From positions 1 through 48,851 of the forward strand of contig JBJKRF010000072.1 in NCBI GenBank assembly GCA_046704785.1: DNA of 48,851 nucleotides. Reading direction: 5' to 3'. Shown here one piece after another: positions 32,604 to 42,806 of this stretch (the stretch's first letter is position 1; each line of letters starts with the position of its first letter). This DNA comes from JBJKRF01 sp046704785 (GTDB lineage: Bacteria; Chloroflexota; Anaerolineae; Anaerolineales; Villigracilaceae). The notes under the pieces were generated by a model. The model did not search any database, had not been told where the DNA came from, and saw only the letters and a list, made by a program, of their open reading frames with translations. A program made the translations under genes and the position numbers.

Positions 32604-34109
32604 CTACAATTGCTTGGCCCATTCCGCTAGGCCAACTGTCAGACACTCATTCAGCCACTTTCTATAACTTTCTTTCAAAGTATCATTTTGGTTAGCATCT
32701 TTATATGAGAAGTAGAAAGGCTCGCTACAAATTCGATGCGTTTCACCAAACTGTGGTTCAACATTATCATCATCTTTTTGAATTTCAGGTCGGTTTTCAG
32801 GAAAATAAATAAAACCTGCTACCGCCATAACACCCCTATTAACTTTTCCTAGATAGTGGAAAGAGAAGACAATTTGAGCTTTTTGACTACTAAACTGATC
32901 CAGAAGATGTAGCCGTATCCACATGCGTTTTCTCGATACATTTGCCCAATAACCGAGCTCCTTTGCAACCTCAACAATTTGGCTTCTATAGTAAAACTCA
33001 TTGTATTCTTTACTTTTTGTTACCCTAAGCAAAGGCGGGCTTGTAACTTGCGAAAATTTTTCCCGAAAAACTCTCGAAATATCAGTAAGAGCCTCTTCAG
33101 CAATTCTGACCAAATCACTTGCCAATTGCTCAACTTGTCGAAAGGAGTGTTCAGTTTCCTGCCTACGAGATTGGTACAAGTCTACGATGTCGTCTAGTTT
33201 AACAGGTACCCCCCTTTCGCTTTGCAAGACATCTTCTGAAAGCGTCAAGGCACGTGAGAATGCACGCTTGGCATTTTGCCCGAATATAGCAATAAGAGCC
33301 GCCAGATCTCCAGTGTCAGCAGACTCCAGGGCATGAATATATTCGCTACGTTGATCGCGATTGATAACAAGTGGGAACCATTCTGCTTGCAAAAACACAA
33401 TTGTTGCCAATGCTCTTGCGACCCTACCATTTCCATCCTGAAAAGGATGTATTTGTGTAAAACGATGATGCAACCATGCAGCATTAATTTCAGGTGGAAT
33501 ATTCTGATGAGCATTGAAGAACTCAATCAATTTATCCATCTCGCTTTGAACATGAATCGGAGGACAATACTCATGGATTGACCCATCTGGTCTCGTGGGA
33601 TTATTGGGAAATCGCTTCCATTGTCCACGCTGAATCTCCATTTGAACAATATTTCCAAATTGATCTTTTCCTTCAACATATTTTTGATTCCGGGTGATTA
33701 CTTGATGTAATTGTCGGATGTAATTAACGGATAATTGCCTACGATTACCTACGAAATCAAACAAGCCTTCCAAGGCCTCACGGTGGTCTTCAATAACTAG
33801 GATTAACTCATTGACCGGCACATCTGTTGCATCATGCGGAATCAAGGAAGCATCGATTCCTTGTTCAATCAAGAGTCGTGTAACTCCTCTATCAATTGTA
33901 TATAGACGTTCAAGAATACCTGTTTCAATCGACCACTCTCGCAAGAGTCGCTCATTGAATTCTTTTACCGAACTTGACTCCGTTAACTGTGCATGTTGTT
34001 CCTTCCAAACGCTAGCAAGCGAATACAGTTCTGGGCTTTGAAACTTTCCCCAGTCTTCTGGCAAATCCGTAATTGGTTCCCATTCATAGCTAAGTGTAGG
34101 TTTATCCAT
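32604..34109 (-). CDS. Fic family AMPylase-like protein
   Basis: The 501-residue protein has the Fic core motif HPFQDGNGRVAR at residues 221-232; the His is catalytic and the GNGR loop binds the nucleotide phosphates. Fic enzymes usually transfer AMP to hydroxyls of target proteins. The N-terminal segment WSIETGILERLY (59-70) corresponds to the autoinhibitory helix region; the usual (S/T)xxxE(G/N) would read T63-G-I-L-E67-R, with Arg in place of Gly/Asn. The C-terminal half may bind DNA or targets. The gene is AT-rich compared with its flanks and sits between deoC and the aldehyde dehydrogenase gene, suggesting horizontal insertion. Possible roles are toxin or defence. Confidence 0.87.
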   Translation of the reverse strand: MDKPTLSYEWEPITDLPEDWGKFQSPELYSLASVWKEQHAQLTESSSVKEFNERLLREWSIETGILERLYTIDRGVTRLLIEQGIDASLIPHDATDVPVNELILVIEDHREALEGLFDFVGNRRQLSVNYIRQLHQVITRNQKYVEGKDQFGNIVQMEIQRGQWKRFPNNPTRPDGSIHEYCPPIHVQSEMDKLIEFFNAHQNIPPEINAAWLHHRFTQIHPFQDGNGRVARALATIVFLQAEWFPLVINRDQRSEYIHALESADTGDLAALIAIFGQNAKRAFSRALTLSEDVLQSERGVPVKLDDIVDLYQSRRQETEHSFRQVEQLASDLVRIAEEALTDISRVFREKFSQVTSPPLLRVTKSKEYNEFYYRSQIVEVAKELGYWANVSRKRMWIRLHLLDQFSSQKAQIVFSFHYLGKVNRGVMAVAGFIYFPENRPEIQKDDDNVEPQFGETHRICSEPFYFSYKDANQNDTLKESYRKWLNECLTVGLAEWAKQL

Positions 34110-34170
34110 TGATTTAAATACTCCTCGAAGCTACCTGACGCTGATTAGCAGAGAAACATATATTAAACCA

Positions 34171-35157
34171 TTACCCCAGAGTCTGATACTGCATGGAAGC
34201 GTAGCGCCCGTAGGCGAAATGCTCCAATTGACGCTCGATATCGTTCAATAATCCGCTCGCCCCAATGCGGAACAGGTTGGGCTGCATCCAGGCTGCGCCG
34301 AGTTCTTCCTTCATCAGGATCAGCCAGTTCAATGCCTGGCGCGCCGAGCGAAGACCCCCTGCCGGTTTGAACCCAACTTTGTAGCCCGTTGTCTCGTTGT
34401 AAGCGCGGATGGCGCGCACCATCACCAGGCTGACAGGTAATGTCGCGTTGACGGGTTCCTTGCCCGTCGAGGTCTTGATAAAATCTGCGCCCGCCTGCAT
34501 GCAAACGAAGCTGGCGCGCATGACGTTCTTCAGCGTGCCCAAATCACCCGTCGCCAGGATGGACTTCATATGAGCCGCCCCGCAGGCTTCGCGAAAGGCG
34601 CGCACCTCGTCATACAGGGCCCGCCAATCTCCCGTCAATACGTGACGGCGCGAGATAACAATATCGATCTCCGAGGCTCCGGCCTTGACCGAGGCTTCGA
34701 TCTCCTGGAGCTTCTGCTTAAACGGATTCAGCCCCGCCGGAAAGCCCGTCGAAACCGCCGCCACGGGAATTCCCGAACCGGCCAACGCCTCGACGGCGCT
34801 CGGCACCATGGCGTGATAGACACACACCGCCCCGGTTGTCATCGTTCGCCGCACACCCAGCGCTTCCAGCAGTTCGGGGCGCACCGGCTGGCGCGCCTTG
34901 GCGCACAAACGTCTCACCGTCCCCGGCGTATCGTCCCCGGAGAGCGTCGTCAGGTCGATAGTGCGCACCGCCTGCAGCAGCCAGGCCGCCTGCCACTCGC
35001 GCTTGACCGTGCGACGCGTTGTCAGGGTGGCGGCGCGCCGTTCCACGGCAGAGCGGTTGACCTTCACGGCTTCCACCGGGCCCAAATCCAACGCTCCGCC
35101 GGGGTTGCGCTCGAACTCGTCCGTCGTTATACGTTTGATTTCCAGGTTAACGCTCAT
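34171..35157 (-). CDS. deoC: Deoxyribose-phosphate aldolase (long form)
   Basis: The 328-residue enzyme splits 2-deoxyribose 5-phosphate to glyceraldehyde 3-phosphate and acetaldehyde. It has the barrel motifs TIDLTTLSGDDTPG, EIDIVISRRHVLTGDW, the Schiff-base Lys in DFIKTSTGKEPVNATLP and the downstream Lys in GYKVGFKPAGGLRSARQAL. At about 330 residues it is the long form with an extra N-terminal segment of about 60, like eukaryotic DERA, not the 220-residue form. I start at ATG 35157 with GGAGTGCC upstream; TATAAT at 35193-35188 on the minus strand fits a promoter. Confidence 0.94.
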   Translation of the reverse strand: MSVNLEIKRITTDEFERNPGGALDLGPVEAVKVNRSAVERRAATLTTRRTVKREWQAAWLLQAVRTIDLTTLSGDDTPGTVRRLCAKARQPVRPELLEALGVRRTMTTGAVCVYHAMVPSAVEALAGSGIPVAAVSTGFPAGLNPFKQKLQEIEASVKAGASEIDIVISRRHVLTGDWRALYDEVRAFREACGAAHMKSILATGDLGTLKNVMRASFVCMQAGADFIKTSTGKEPVNATLPVSLVMVRAIRAYNETTGYKVGFKPAGGLRSARQALNWLILMKEELGAAWMQPNLFRIGASGLLNDIERQLEHFAYGRYASMQYQTLG

Positions 35158-35187
35158 GGCACTCCGTTTTCTAGGCTTTGAGGACAT

Positions 35188-35193
35188 TATACA
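35188..35193 (-). promoter_or_regulatory. -10 box of deoC
   Basis: On the minus strand TATAAT precedes the deoC start by about 30 bases, leaving room for a leader with the GGAG ribosome site. This is a normal leadered start, unlike those on the plus strand. Confidence 0.5.
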
Positions 35194-35264
35194 GCGCTTG
35201 AAGCGCTGCGGCGCATGCGATCACAACACCCCAAGCGGCCCCTTTTTGGACGATTCTTATCAGG

Positions 35265-35270
35265 TATAAT
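35265..35270 (+). promoter_or_regulatory. TATAAT box, leaderless start of radical SAM gene
   Basis: TATAAT ends six bases before the ATG at 35277, AAAACC between, with no ribosome-binding site. Confidence 0.6.
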
Positions 35271-35276
35271 AAAACC

Positions 35277-37196
35277 ATGTTGACCCCTGAAGAAATCCAA
35301 CGCCGCCTAGAACGCATCCTGCTCAAAGCCGTCAAGCCCGGACGCTACGTCGGCGGGGAATTGAACATCACGGTCAAAGATTGGGCAAAGATCCAAACGA
35401 AAGTTGCCTTCGTCTTCCCCGACATCTACGACATCGGCGTCTCGAACGTCGGGTTGAAGATTCTGTACGACCTGGTCAACCAACGGGAGGACACGCTGGC
35501 CGAACGCGCATACGCGCCCTGGACCGATATGGAAGCGCTCATGCGCACCGAGGAAATCCCGGCTTATTCGCTGGAGACCTACCACCCGTTGGCGGCCTTC
35601 GACATCCTCGGCTTTTCCCTGCCCTACGAGACGCTCTACACCAATACGCTCAACGTGCTCGACATGGCCGGAATCCCTGTTCATGCTGCAGCGCGGGATG
35701 AACACCACCCACTGATCATCGCCGGCGGCCATGCAACGACCAATCCCGAACCGATGCACGCCTTCATCGACGCTTTTGTCATCGGCGACGGCGAGGGCAT
35801 CATCCACAAAATTATCGACGTTCAGCAGACCTGGAAACAATCCGGCGCAACGCGCATCGAACTATTGCGCGAACTCGCCAAGCTCCGCGGCGTATACGTT
35901 CCACACTTCTACGAAGTGCGCTACATGGACGACGGCACCGTCGAGACGGTCGAACCGACCATCCCCGAAGCGCCGGCCATGGTGACCAAGCACATGGTCG
36001 CCAAGATGCCGCCGCCGCCCACCCAATTCATCGTCCCCAACATCGACATCGTGCACAACCGCGTCTCGGTGGAGATCATGCGCGGGTGCACGCGCGGGTG
36101 CAGATTCTGCCAGGCGGGCATGATCATGCGTCCGGTGCGGGAGCGCCCTATCGATGAGATCGTCACCGCCGCCGAAGAAGCCATCCGCGCCACCGGTTTC
36201 GAAGAACTGGCCTTATTGTCGCTATCCTCCTCCGATTACACCAACATTCTCGAGCTGGTCACCAAGATCGGTGAGCGTTTCGCGGGCAAACACCTGAACG
36301 TCTCCTTACCGTCGCTGCGCATCGAATCGGTCTCCATCGATCTGATGGAAAAGATCAAAACGCGCCGCGCCGGCGGTTTTACATTGGCGCCTGAAGCAGC
36401 CACCGAACGCATGCGCCGCATTATCAACAAATACATTCCCGACGAAGAAATTCTGGCAACCACGCGCGAGATCTATCGCCGCGGCTGGCCTACGATCAAG
36501 CTATACTTCATGATCGGTCACCCCTCGGAAACGCTCGAAGACGTGCAAGCCATTGCAGACTTGTGCAAACGCGTGCTGGCCGAAGGCCGTAAAGTGATCG
36601 GCATGAAAGCCAAGCTGCATGCGGGCGTCAGCACGTTCGTCCCCAAGCCGCAGACGCCCTTTCAATGGGTTGCCTGCGACACCGTGGAGCAGATCAAGGC
36701 CAAACAGGCTGTGCTCAAACGTGAATTGCGCGACAAGAACATCAAACTCTCCTGGAACGCTGCTGAAGACACGCTGCTGGAAGCCTGGCTCTCACGCGGC
36801 GACCGGCGCACCAGCGAGGTGATCTACACGGCCTGGAAGAACGGCGCGCGTTTCGACGCCTGGCAGGAAAACTACAAATTCGAGACCTGGATGGCAGCTT
36901 TTGCCGAACACGGCCTCGACCCGGCCTTTTATACCCACCGCCAGCGCCGCACCGACGAAATCTTCCCCTGGGATCACATTTCCGCGGCAGTCAAGAAGAC
37001 CTTTCTCTTCCAGGATTTCCGCCAGTCGCTCGAAGGACAGATTCGCGTCGATTGTCGCGAACAGTGCTTCGCCTGCGGCATCCTGCCAATTTTCAGTGGC
37101 GTACGCCGCGAGAATCCCGGCGATTATTGGAAATGTCCCGAGGTTCGTTCCCCAGCCCGCAAAGTGCACACTGAGTTGCCGGTCGTCGGCGATTGA
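35277..37196 (+). CDS. B12-binding/radical SAM protein, TIGR03960-like
   Basis: The 639-residue protein has an N-terminal Rossmann-like domain (VAFVFPDIYDIGVSNVGLKILYDLVN) and a radical SAM core with the cluster motif RGCTRGCRFCQAG (Cys-x3-Cys-x2-Cys). A C-terminal Cys-rich part follows (DCREQCFACGILP). It matches the uncharacterised family whose partner is the DUF2344 protein encoded two genes later, and both proteins are often fused or adjacent. The reaction is unknown. It is the head of a three-gene group on the plus strand. Confidence 0.87.
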   Translation: MLTPEEIQRRLERILLKAVKPGRYVGGELNITVKDWAKIQTKVAFVFPDIYDIGVSNVGLKILYDLVNQREDTLAERAYAPWTDMEALMRTEEIPAYSLETYHPLAAFDILGFSLPYETLYTNTLNVLDMAGIPVHAAARDEHHPLIIAGGHATTNPEPMHAFIDAFVIGDGEGIIHKIIDVQQTWKQSGATRIELLRELAKLRGVYVPHFYEVRYMDDGTVETVEPTIPEAPAMVTKHMVAKMPPPPTQFIVPNIDIVHNRVSVEIMRGCTRGCRFCQAGMIMRPVRERPIDEIVTAAEEAIRATGFEELALLSLSSSDYTNILELVTKIGERFAGKHLNVSLPSLRIESVSIDLMEKIKTRRAGGFTLAPEAATERMRRIINKYIPDEEILATTREIYRRGWPTIKLYFMIGHPSETLEDVQAIADLCKRVLAEGRKVIGMKAKLHAGVSTFVPKPQTPFQWVACDTVEQIKAKQAVLKRELRDKNIKLSWNAAEDTLLEAWLSRGDRRTSEVIYTAWKNGARFDAWQENYKFETWMAAFAEHGLDPAFYTHRQRRTDEIFPWDHISAAVKKTFLFQDFRQSLEGQIRVDCREQCFACGILPIFSGVRRENPGDYWKCPEVRSPARKVHTELPVVGD

Positions 37197-37216
37197 CACC
37201 AGCGAACGTTCGTCTT

Positions 37217-37729
37217 ATGAGAAAATATCAATTCATCAACCATCTGTTGGCCGAACGCGACCACTTTGAACACCTGCTCAACGAAGTAGGCGCTGCGCGC
37301 CTGACTACCCTCTCCGGCGTCAGCGGTTTATGGTCGGTCAAGGACATCATTGCCCACGTCATGTCTTACGAGCAATATGTCGCCGACCGCATCACGGAGA
37401 TCATCCAGGGTGAAACCTACCGGCCTGCCAGAACACAGCCGGCGTTGGAAGCCTTCCTCGATAAATTCGGCTACCCGGATTTCGGCTCCCGCCTGCTCGA
37501 CGACGAGATCGCCAACACCTGGGTAGTGGCGAAATATCACAACACGCCCCTCGATGACGTTGTAGCCCACGAACTCCAGGCTTTCGGCGCAATCCTTTCC
37601 GGGCTGTCCGCCCTGAGCGAGGCGCAAGTGGCCCAAAACGAACTATTTTCGCACATCGCCGAACACACCTACGAACATTATCACGAACATGTCAAAGACA
37701 TCCAGCGCTGGCTGGCTTTGATTAACTAG
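37217..37729 (+). CDS. DinB/ClbS-like four-helix bundle protein
   Basis: The 170-residue protein resembles the ClbS/DfsB branch of the DinB superfamily: YQFINHLLAERDHFEHLLNEVG, WSVKDIIAHVMSYEQYVADRI (metal-type His) and a C-terminal helix with HIAEHTYEHYHEHVKDIQRWL. These bundles often bind a divalent metal with three His and act as thiol-dependent transferases or resistance factors. ATG at 37217 is 20 bases after the radical SAM stop. It separates the radical SAM gene from its DUF2344 partner. Confidence 0.82.
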   Translation: MRKYQFINHLLAERDHFEHLLNEVGAARLTTLSGVSGLWSVKDIIAHVMSYEQYVADRITEIIQGETYRPARTQPALEAFLDKFGYPDFGSRLLDDEIANTWVVAKYHNTPLDDVVAHELQAFGAILSGLSALSEAQVAQNELFSHIAEHTYEHYHEHVKDIQRWLALIN

Positions 37730-37738
37730 ACCCGCGCG

Positions 37739-38383
37739 ATGAAAATCCGCATCACCTTTGCCAAACAAGGCGCGTTGCGTTACACCGGTCACCTCGACCT
37801 GCACAAAATCTGGGAACGCACCGCCCGCCGCGCCGAAATTCCCCTCTCGTACAGCCAGGGCTTCCATCCCCATCCGCAGATTCAGCTTGCAGCCGCGCTG
37901 CCCCTGGGGTTTTCGAGTCGCTGTGAGCGGGTGGATATGAAACTGGATGGCGAGGTGGAGCTTGCCAGCCTGCCGGAACGCATCCAAAGCGCCGTCCCGG
38001 CGGGGCTGCGCATCCTCAAGGTGGAGCAGGTGGACGAAAACGGACCTGCGCTGCAAACGCTGGTCTCTTCCGCCGAATACGAAGCGAGCCTGCTCGACAA
38101 AGCCGACGAGACCGTACTCCCCGAACGCTTGCATACCGTTTTGGAGGCAAACTCCCTGCCCCGCGAGCGGCGCGGCAAGCCCTACGACCTGCGGCCTTTG
38201 ATCGAAGAACTGCGGCTGATCGACCCCGACGAATTGGGGCATGCGCGCCTGTTCATGCGCCTGAGCGCCCGTCCGGGCGCCACGGGGCGCCCCGAGGAAG
38301 TGCTGGACGTCCTGGGAATTCCGTTCGAAAACACACGGGTGGAACGTTCACAACTGATTTTCGCCGAAAAAGCGAAGGCGTAA
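37739..38383 (+). CDS. DUF2344 radical SAM-linked protein, TIGR03936-like
   Basis: The 214-residue protein has the family start ITFAKQGALRYTGHLDLHKIWERTARRA and SYSQGFHPHPQIQLAAALPLG. It is usually fused to, or next to, the TIGR03960-type radical SAM protein. Here that protein is two genes upstream. Its biochemical role is unknown; a link to RNA metabolism has been suggested from gene neighbourhoods in other bacteria. No ribosome site is clear, so translation may be coupled to the preceding gene. Confidence 0.86.
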   Translation: MKIRITFAKQGALRYTGHLDLHKIWERTARRAEIPLSYSQGFHPHPQIQLAAALPLGFSSRCERVDMKLDGEVELASLPERIQSAVPAGLRILKVEQVDENGPALQTLVSSAEYEASLLDKADETVLPERLHTVLEANSLPRERRGKPYDLRPLIEELRLIDPDELGHARLFMRLSARPGATGRPEEVLDVLGIPFENTRVERSQLIFAEKAKA

Positions 38384-38420
38384 GGCCATCACCTTTTAAG
38401 GTATTTTTACCCAGCTATGC

Positions 38421-38426
38421 TATAAT
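38421..38426 (+). promoter_or_regulatory. -10 box of the tmRNA gene
   Basis: TATAAT, with TGC just before it (extended -10), lies 35 bases before the mature tmRNA 5' end, leaving a short leader for RNase P to remove. Confidence 0.6.
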
Positions 38427-38461
38427 CCAGATGCAAATGGGAAAGACCTTTTCCTCCCTGA

Positions 38462-38860
38462 GGGGATGACAGGCTTCGACGGGAGAGGCTGGTCCCGGAA
38501 TGCGAGCCGAGAGACGCCGACCTCGATAACTCAGCGCAAAAAAATCAAGTGCCAATCGCACTTCCTACGCTGCAATGCCGCTCGCTGCTTAGTCAGTAGA
38601 GAGTAGAACAGCCGGTCTCCTCAGATGAGGCCGCGTCCACCGTTCCCGTTCTCCACCCGGTGAGCGAGTGGGCGTCAAAAAGGTGGAGTGCCGCATCGGA
38701 GAGTCACGAACGGTGCGAAAGAGGGCTTTCGAGCCTGAGTGAATGGCCGCATGCCAGTTTTGCCGATTGAGCTGCATGTGGCGACGAGATCAACCGGCTA
38801 CGCTCGTAGATTTCCGCGGGTCGATTCTTTCGGACGCGGGTTCGATTCCCGCCATCTCCA
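38462..38860 (+). ncRNA. ssrA: Transfer-messenger RNA
   Basis: The 399-nt RNA frees stalled ribosomes by acting first as an alanine tRNA and then as a short message. The 5' end GGGGATG pairs with CATCTCC at the 3' end (38853-38859), with the G3-U70 wobble that alanyl-tRNA synthetase reads. The T arm GGGTTCGATTCCC is intact. A is the discriminator and CCA is not encoded. The tag frame resumes at GCA 38536 and stops at TAG 38590-38592, coding AKKSSANRTSYAAMPLAA, whose LAA end is the ClpXP degradation signal. It has its own promoter and terminator. Confidence 0.93.
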
Positions 38861-38870
38861 CTTTACTCCG

Positions 38871-38897
38871 ACCTCCAGCCACGCTGGAGGTTTCGTT
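38871..38897 (+). terminator. Intrinsic terminator of tmRNA gene
   Basis: An 8-bp stem CCTCCAGC/GCTGGAGG (38872-38879 with 38883-38890), extendable by one A-T pair, is followed by TTTCGTT. It lies 11 bases after the mature 3' end. Confidence 0.7.
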
Positions 38898-38992
38898 AAG
38901 AATCCGGCATCAGCAATTGTGTTTTAACGCCCAAAGACCGGGCGATATGCTAAAATTTTGTCAACTCATCAACCCAGTAGAGGAGAGCAAAA

Positions 38993-39766
38993 ATGAAAGC
39001 CTTACGTCCGTTTTATTTCGTTCTGGCCTTCGTTCTTTTCGTAGGCCTGGCCTGCAATTTCGGCAGTACTCCCACTCCTGCGCCCACGGAACAACCCACA
39101 CAGCAACAGCAGCAATCGCAACCAACACAAACGCCGCAACAATCTATGTCCCCAACGGATACACCGGAACAGGCTGTAACGGCGACTACCACAGCGCAGC
39201 CCTATTACACCGAGGACTTCAGCGGCAGCCTGGACAACTGGTCCTATTTCGTTGAACATGGCGACGAGAACAAGCTCACAATCAATACTGGAAGTAACGG
39301 TTTAGCCTTCGACCTGGAAGGCAATGACATGTACGTTTATGTAACGTATGATCCCTATACATACACTAACGTACGTCTCGACATGACCGCCGACAACCGC
39401 GGCAAGAATAACAACAATGTCAGCCTGGTGTGCCGCTACTCCAACGAAGGCTGGTACGAGTTCAACATTGCCAACAACGGCCTGTATAACATCTACGCCT
39501 ATGACGCGAAAGGCATTATCCACCAGGGATACAATAAAATCTATAATGGTGCTTCCCTGGCAATCAAAGAAGGACGCGATACGAACCAATACAGCGTGTC
39601 TTGCGTAGATTATCAACTCTCCCTCGCAATCAACGGGGTGGCTGTCAAAACGGTCAAAGACACTAAGTTCAAATTCCAGGAAGGAAAGGTGGGATTCAGC
39701 GTTTCATCCTTCAATGTCACACCCATCCTGGTCGATATTACTTCTTTCCAAATCAGCAAACCTTAA
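38993..39766 (+). CDS. Lipoprotein with Gln/Thr/Pro linker and lectin-like domain
   Basis: The 257-residue secreted protein has a signal FYFVLAFVLFVGLAC with lipobox GLAC. A low-complexity linker (TPTPAPTEQPTQQQQQ, then more Gln/Thr/Pro) follows. The C-terminal domain of about 180 residues is beta-rich (DFSGSLDNWSYFVE, VRLDMTADNRG, VGFSVSSFNVTPILVDITSFQIS), like a concanavalin-type glucanase/lectin fold (DUF1080-like). It probably binds carbohydrate at the cell surface; no catalytic residues are evident. GGAGAG precedes the ATG and a terminator follows. Confidence 0.75.
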   Translation: MKALRPFYFVLAFVLFVGLACNFGSTPTPAPTEQPTQQQQQSQPTQTPQQSMSPTDTPEQAVTATTTAQPYYTEDFSGSLDNWSYFVEHGDENKLTINTGSNGLAFDLEGNDMYVYVTYDPYTYTNVRLDMTADNRGKNNNNVSLVCRYSNEGWYEFNIANNGLYNIYAYDAKGIIHQGYNKIYNGASLAIKEGRDTNQYSVSCVDYQLSLAINGVAVKTVKDTKFKFQEGKVGFSVSSFNVTPILVDITSFQISKP

Positions 39767-39786
39767 CAGGAATCTGGTTCGAACAG

Positions 39787-39813
39787 GCCGCCTACGCTGT
39801 GGGCGGCTTTTTG
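39787..39813 (+). terminator. Intrinsic terminator of lipoprotein gene
   Basis: The stem GCCGCCTA/TGGGCGGC (39787-39794 with 39800-39807, one G-T pair) is followed by five T. It lies 20 bases after the stop codon. Confidence 0.8.
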
Positions 39814-39920
39814 TTTGTACGATTTCTATGGTTTGTTAACGCGATTCTTGCATTCATGCATTATCCTATGGCAGACATTGCACAGACAAGAAATCTATCT
39901 TTACTCAGGAGAAGAACACC

Positions 39921-41822
<1,902 letters not shown>

Positions 41823-41848
41823 CTCGTAAAACCCCTCGCAGAACACGA

Positions 41849-41880
41849 GCCGCCCGCATGAAGCATGCGGGCGGCTTTTT
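41849..41880 (+). terminator. Intrinsic terminator of dnaK
   Basis: A 12-bp GC-rich stem (41849-41860 with 41864-41875), loop AAG, is followed by five T. It lies 26 bases after the dnaK stop and ends the dnaK message before the convergent lipoprotein gene. Confidence 0.9.
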
Positions 41881-41900
41881 ATCGAACGACTGTCGGAACA

Positions 41901-42656
41901 CTACGACGCAGACGAGACCGATTGCAGCAAACGCTCCAGGATGGCCGTATCGCCAGATAAAGTTTGCGAGATGTAGGTATCTGCCTGGCTCGAAGAGTCC
42001 TGTTGGGTGCTCTCAGACGACATCGACTGGGCCACATCATCTGGAATCGGTTCCTGGTAAATGACTTCGACCACACGCTGCCCATCGATGACAGCAACCG
42101 TGCTCGACCCGCTAAACAGCACCGATTCATAGGCATAGACGTTACTTCCAAAGCTGGACGTCTCTTTATTGAAAGGCATACACTGCGCGAACGCATCGAT
42201 CTGCGCCAAATAAACCGCGCCCATCGACTGGCTCATCAGCGCCTGGACGGCTGCCGAAGGCGTCGACGTGGCCGAACTGAATGCAATCGTCCCAATAGCG
42301 GCACAGTCATCCTTGACGCCAGCCGCATACGTCGCAAACTCTTGTTTGGCAGAATCTCCGGTGTAGAAATTCACGTCCAGCGAATTCTCCTCCCCGAACG
42401 AAAACGTGCAAGAACTAACGCCGTCGTTCGATTGGGATGCTACGCTCTGGACGTTTTTTCCGAAGGCCGCTTGCACCTGGGCTTGCGTAAACAACTTGCA
42501 GGGGTCCGTCGCGGCGACGGTAATCACGGCCAAACTCCCGTTGGCCGGAGTCGCAGCCTGAGCTGGCATCGACGGGCCGGAAGCGCCACAAGCGGTCAAA
42601 GCCAGGACGCCGGCCAACCCCACGAATGCGCCAGCGATGAATCGATTGGTTTTCAT
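41901..42656 (-). CDS. DUF3558-like lipoprotein
   Basis: The 251-residue secreted protein has a signal peptide with RFIAGAFVGLAGVLALTAC, lipobox LTAC. The domain starts with DPCKLFTQAQVQAAFG, like the DPCxLLT start of the DUF3558 lipoproteins. Further cysteines (SSCTFSF, DDCAA, QCMPF) could form disulfides. The Ser/Gln-rich C-terminus is unusual. I start at the second ATG (42656) since GAGGAG lies seven bases before it; the ATG at 42662 is too close. Function unknown; possibly ligand binding or adhesion. Confidence 0.78.
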   Translation of the reverse strand: MKTNRFIAGAFVGLAGVLALTACGASGPSMPAQAATPANGSLAVITVAATDPCKLFTQAQVQAAFGKNVQSVASQSNDGVSSCTFSFGEENSLDVNFYTGDSAKQEFATYAAGVKDDCAAIGTIAFSSATSTPSAAVQALMSQSMGAVYLAQIDAFAQCMPFNKETSSFGSNVYAYESVLFSGSSTVAVIDGQRVVEVIYQEPIPDDVAQSMSSESTQQDSSSQADTYISQTLSGDTAILERLLQSVSSAS

Positions 42657-42794
42657 ACACATGCTCCTCGAATAGCAGTGCTTTGGGAATCAGCAGGATG
42701 AAGCGAATTCTCGAATCATACCGTTCCGACGAATTTCGTCAAGGCCACCAACGTCTCAGGTGACAGTCACTTTGGAAGTGCCTATCACCTGATG

Positions 42795-42800
42795 TATAAT
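42795..42800 (+). promoter_or_regulatory. TATAAT box, leaderless start of C39-like gene
   Basis: TATAAT ends six bases before the ATG at 42807 (CCCCGC between), no ribosome site. An ATG overlapping the box at 42792 would add five residues and is rejected. Confidence 0.6.
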
Positions 42801-42806
42801 CCCCGC

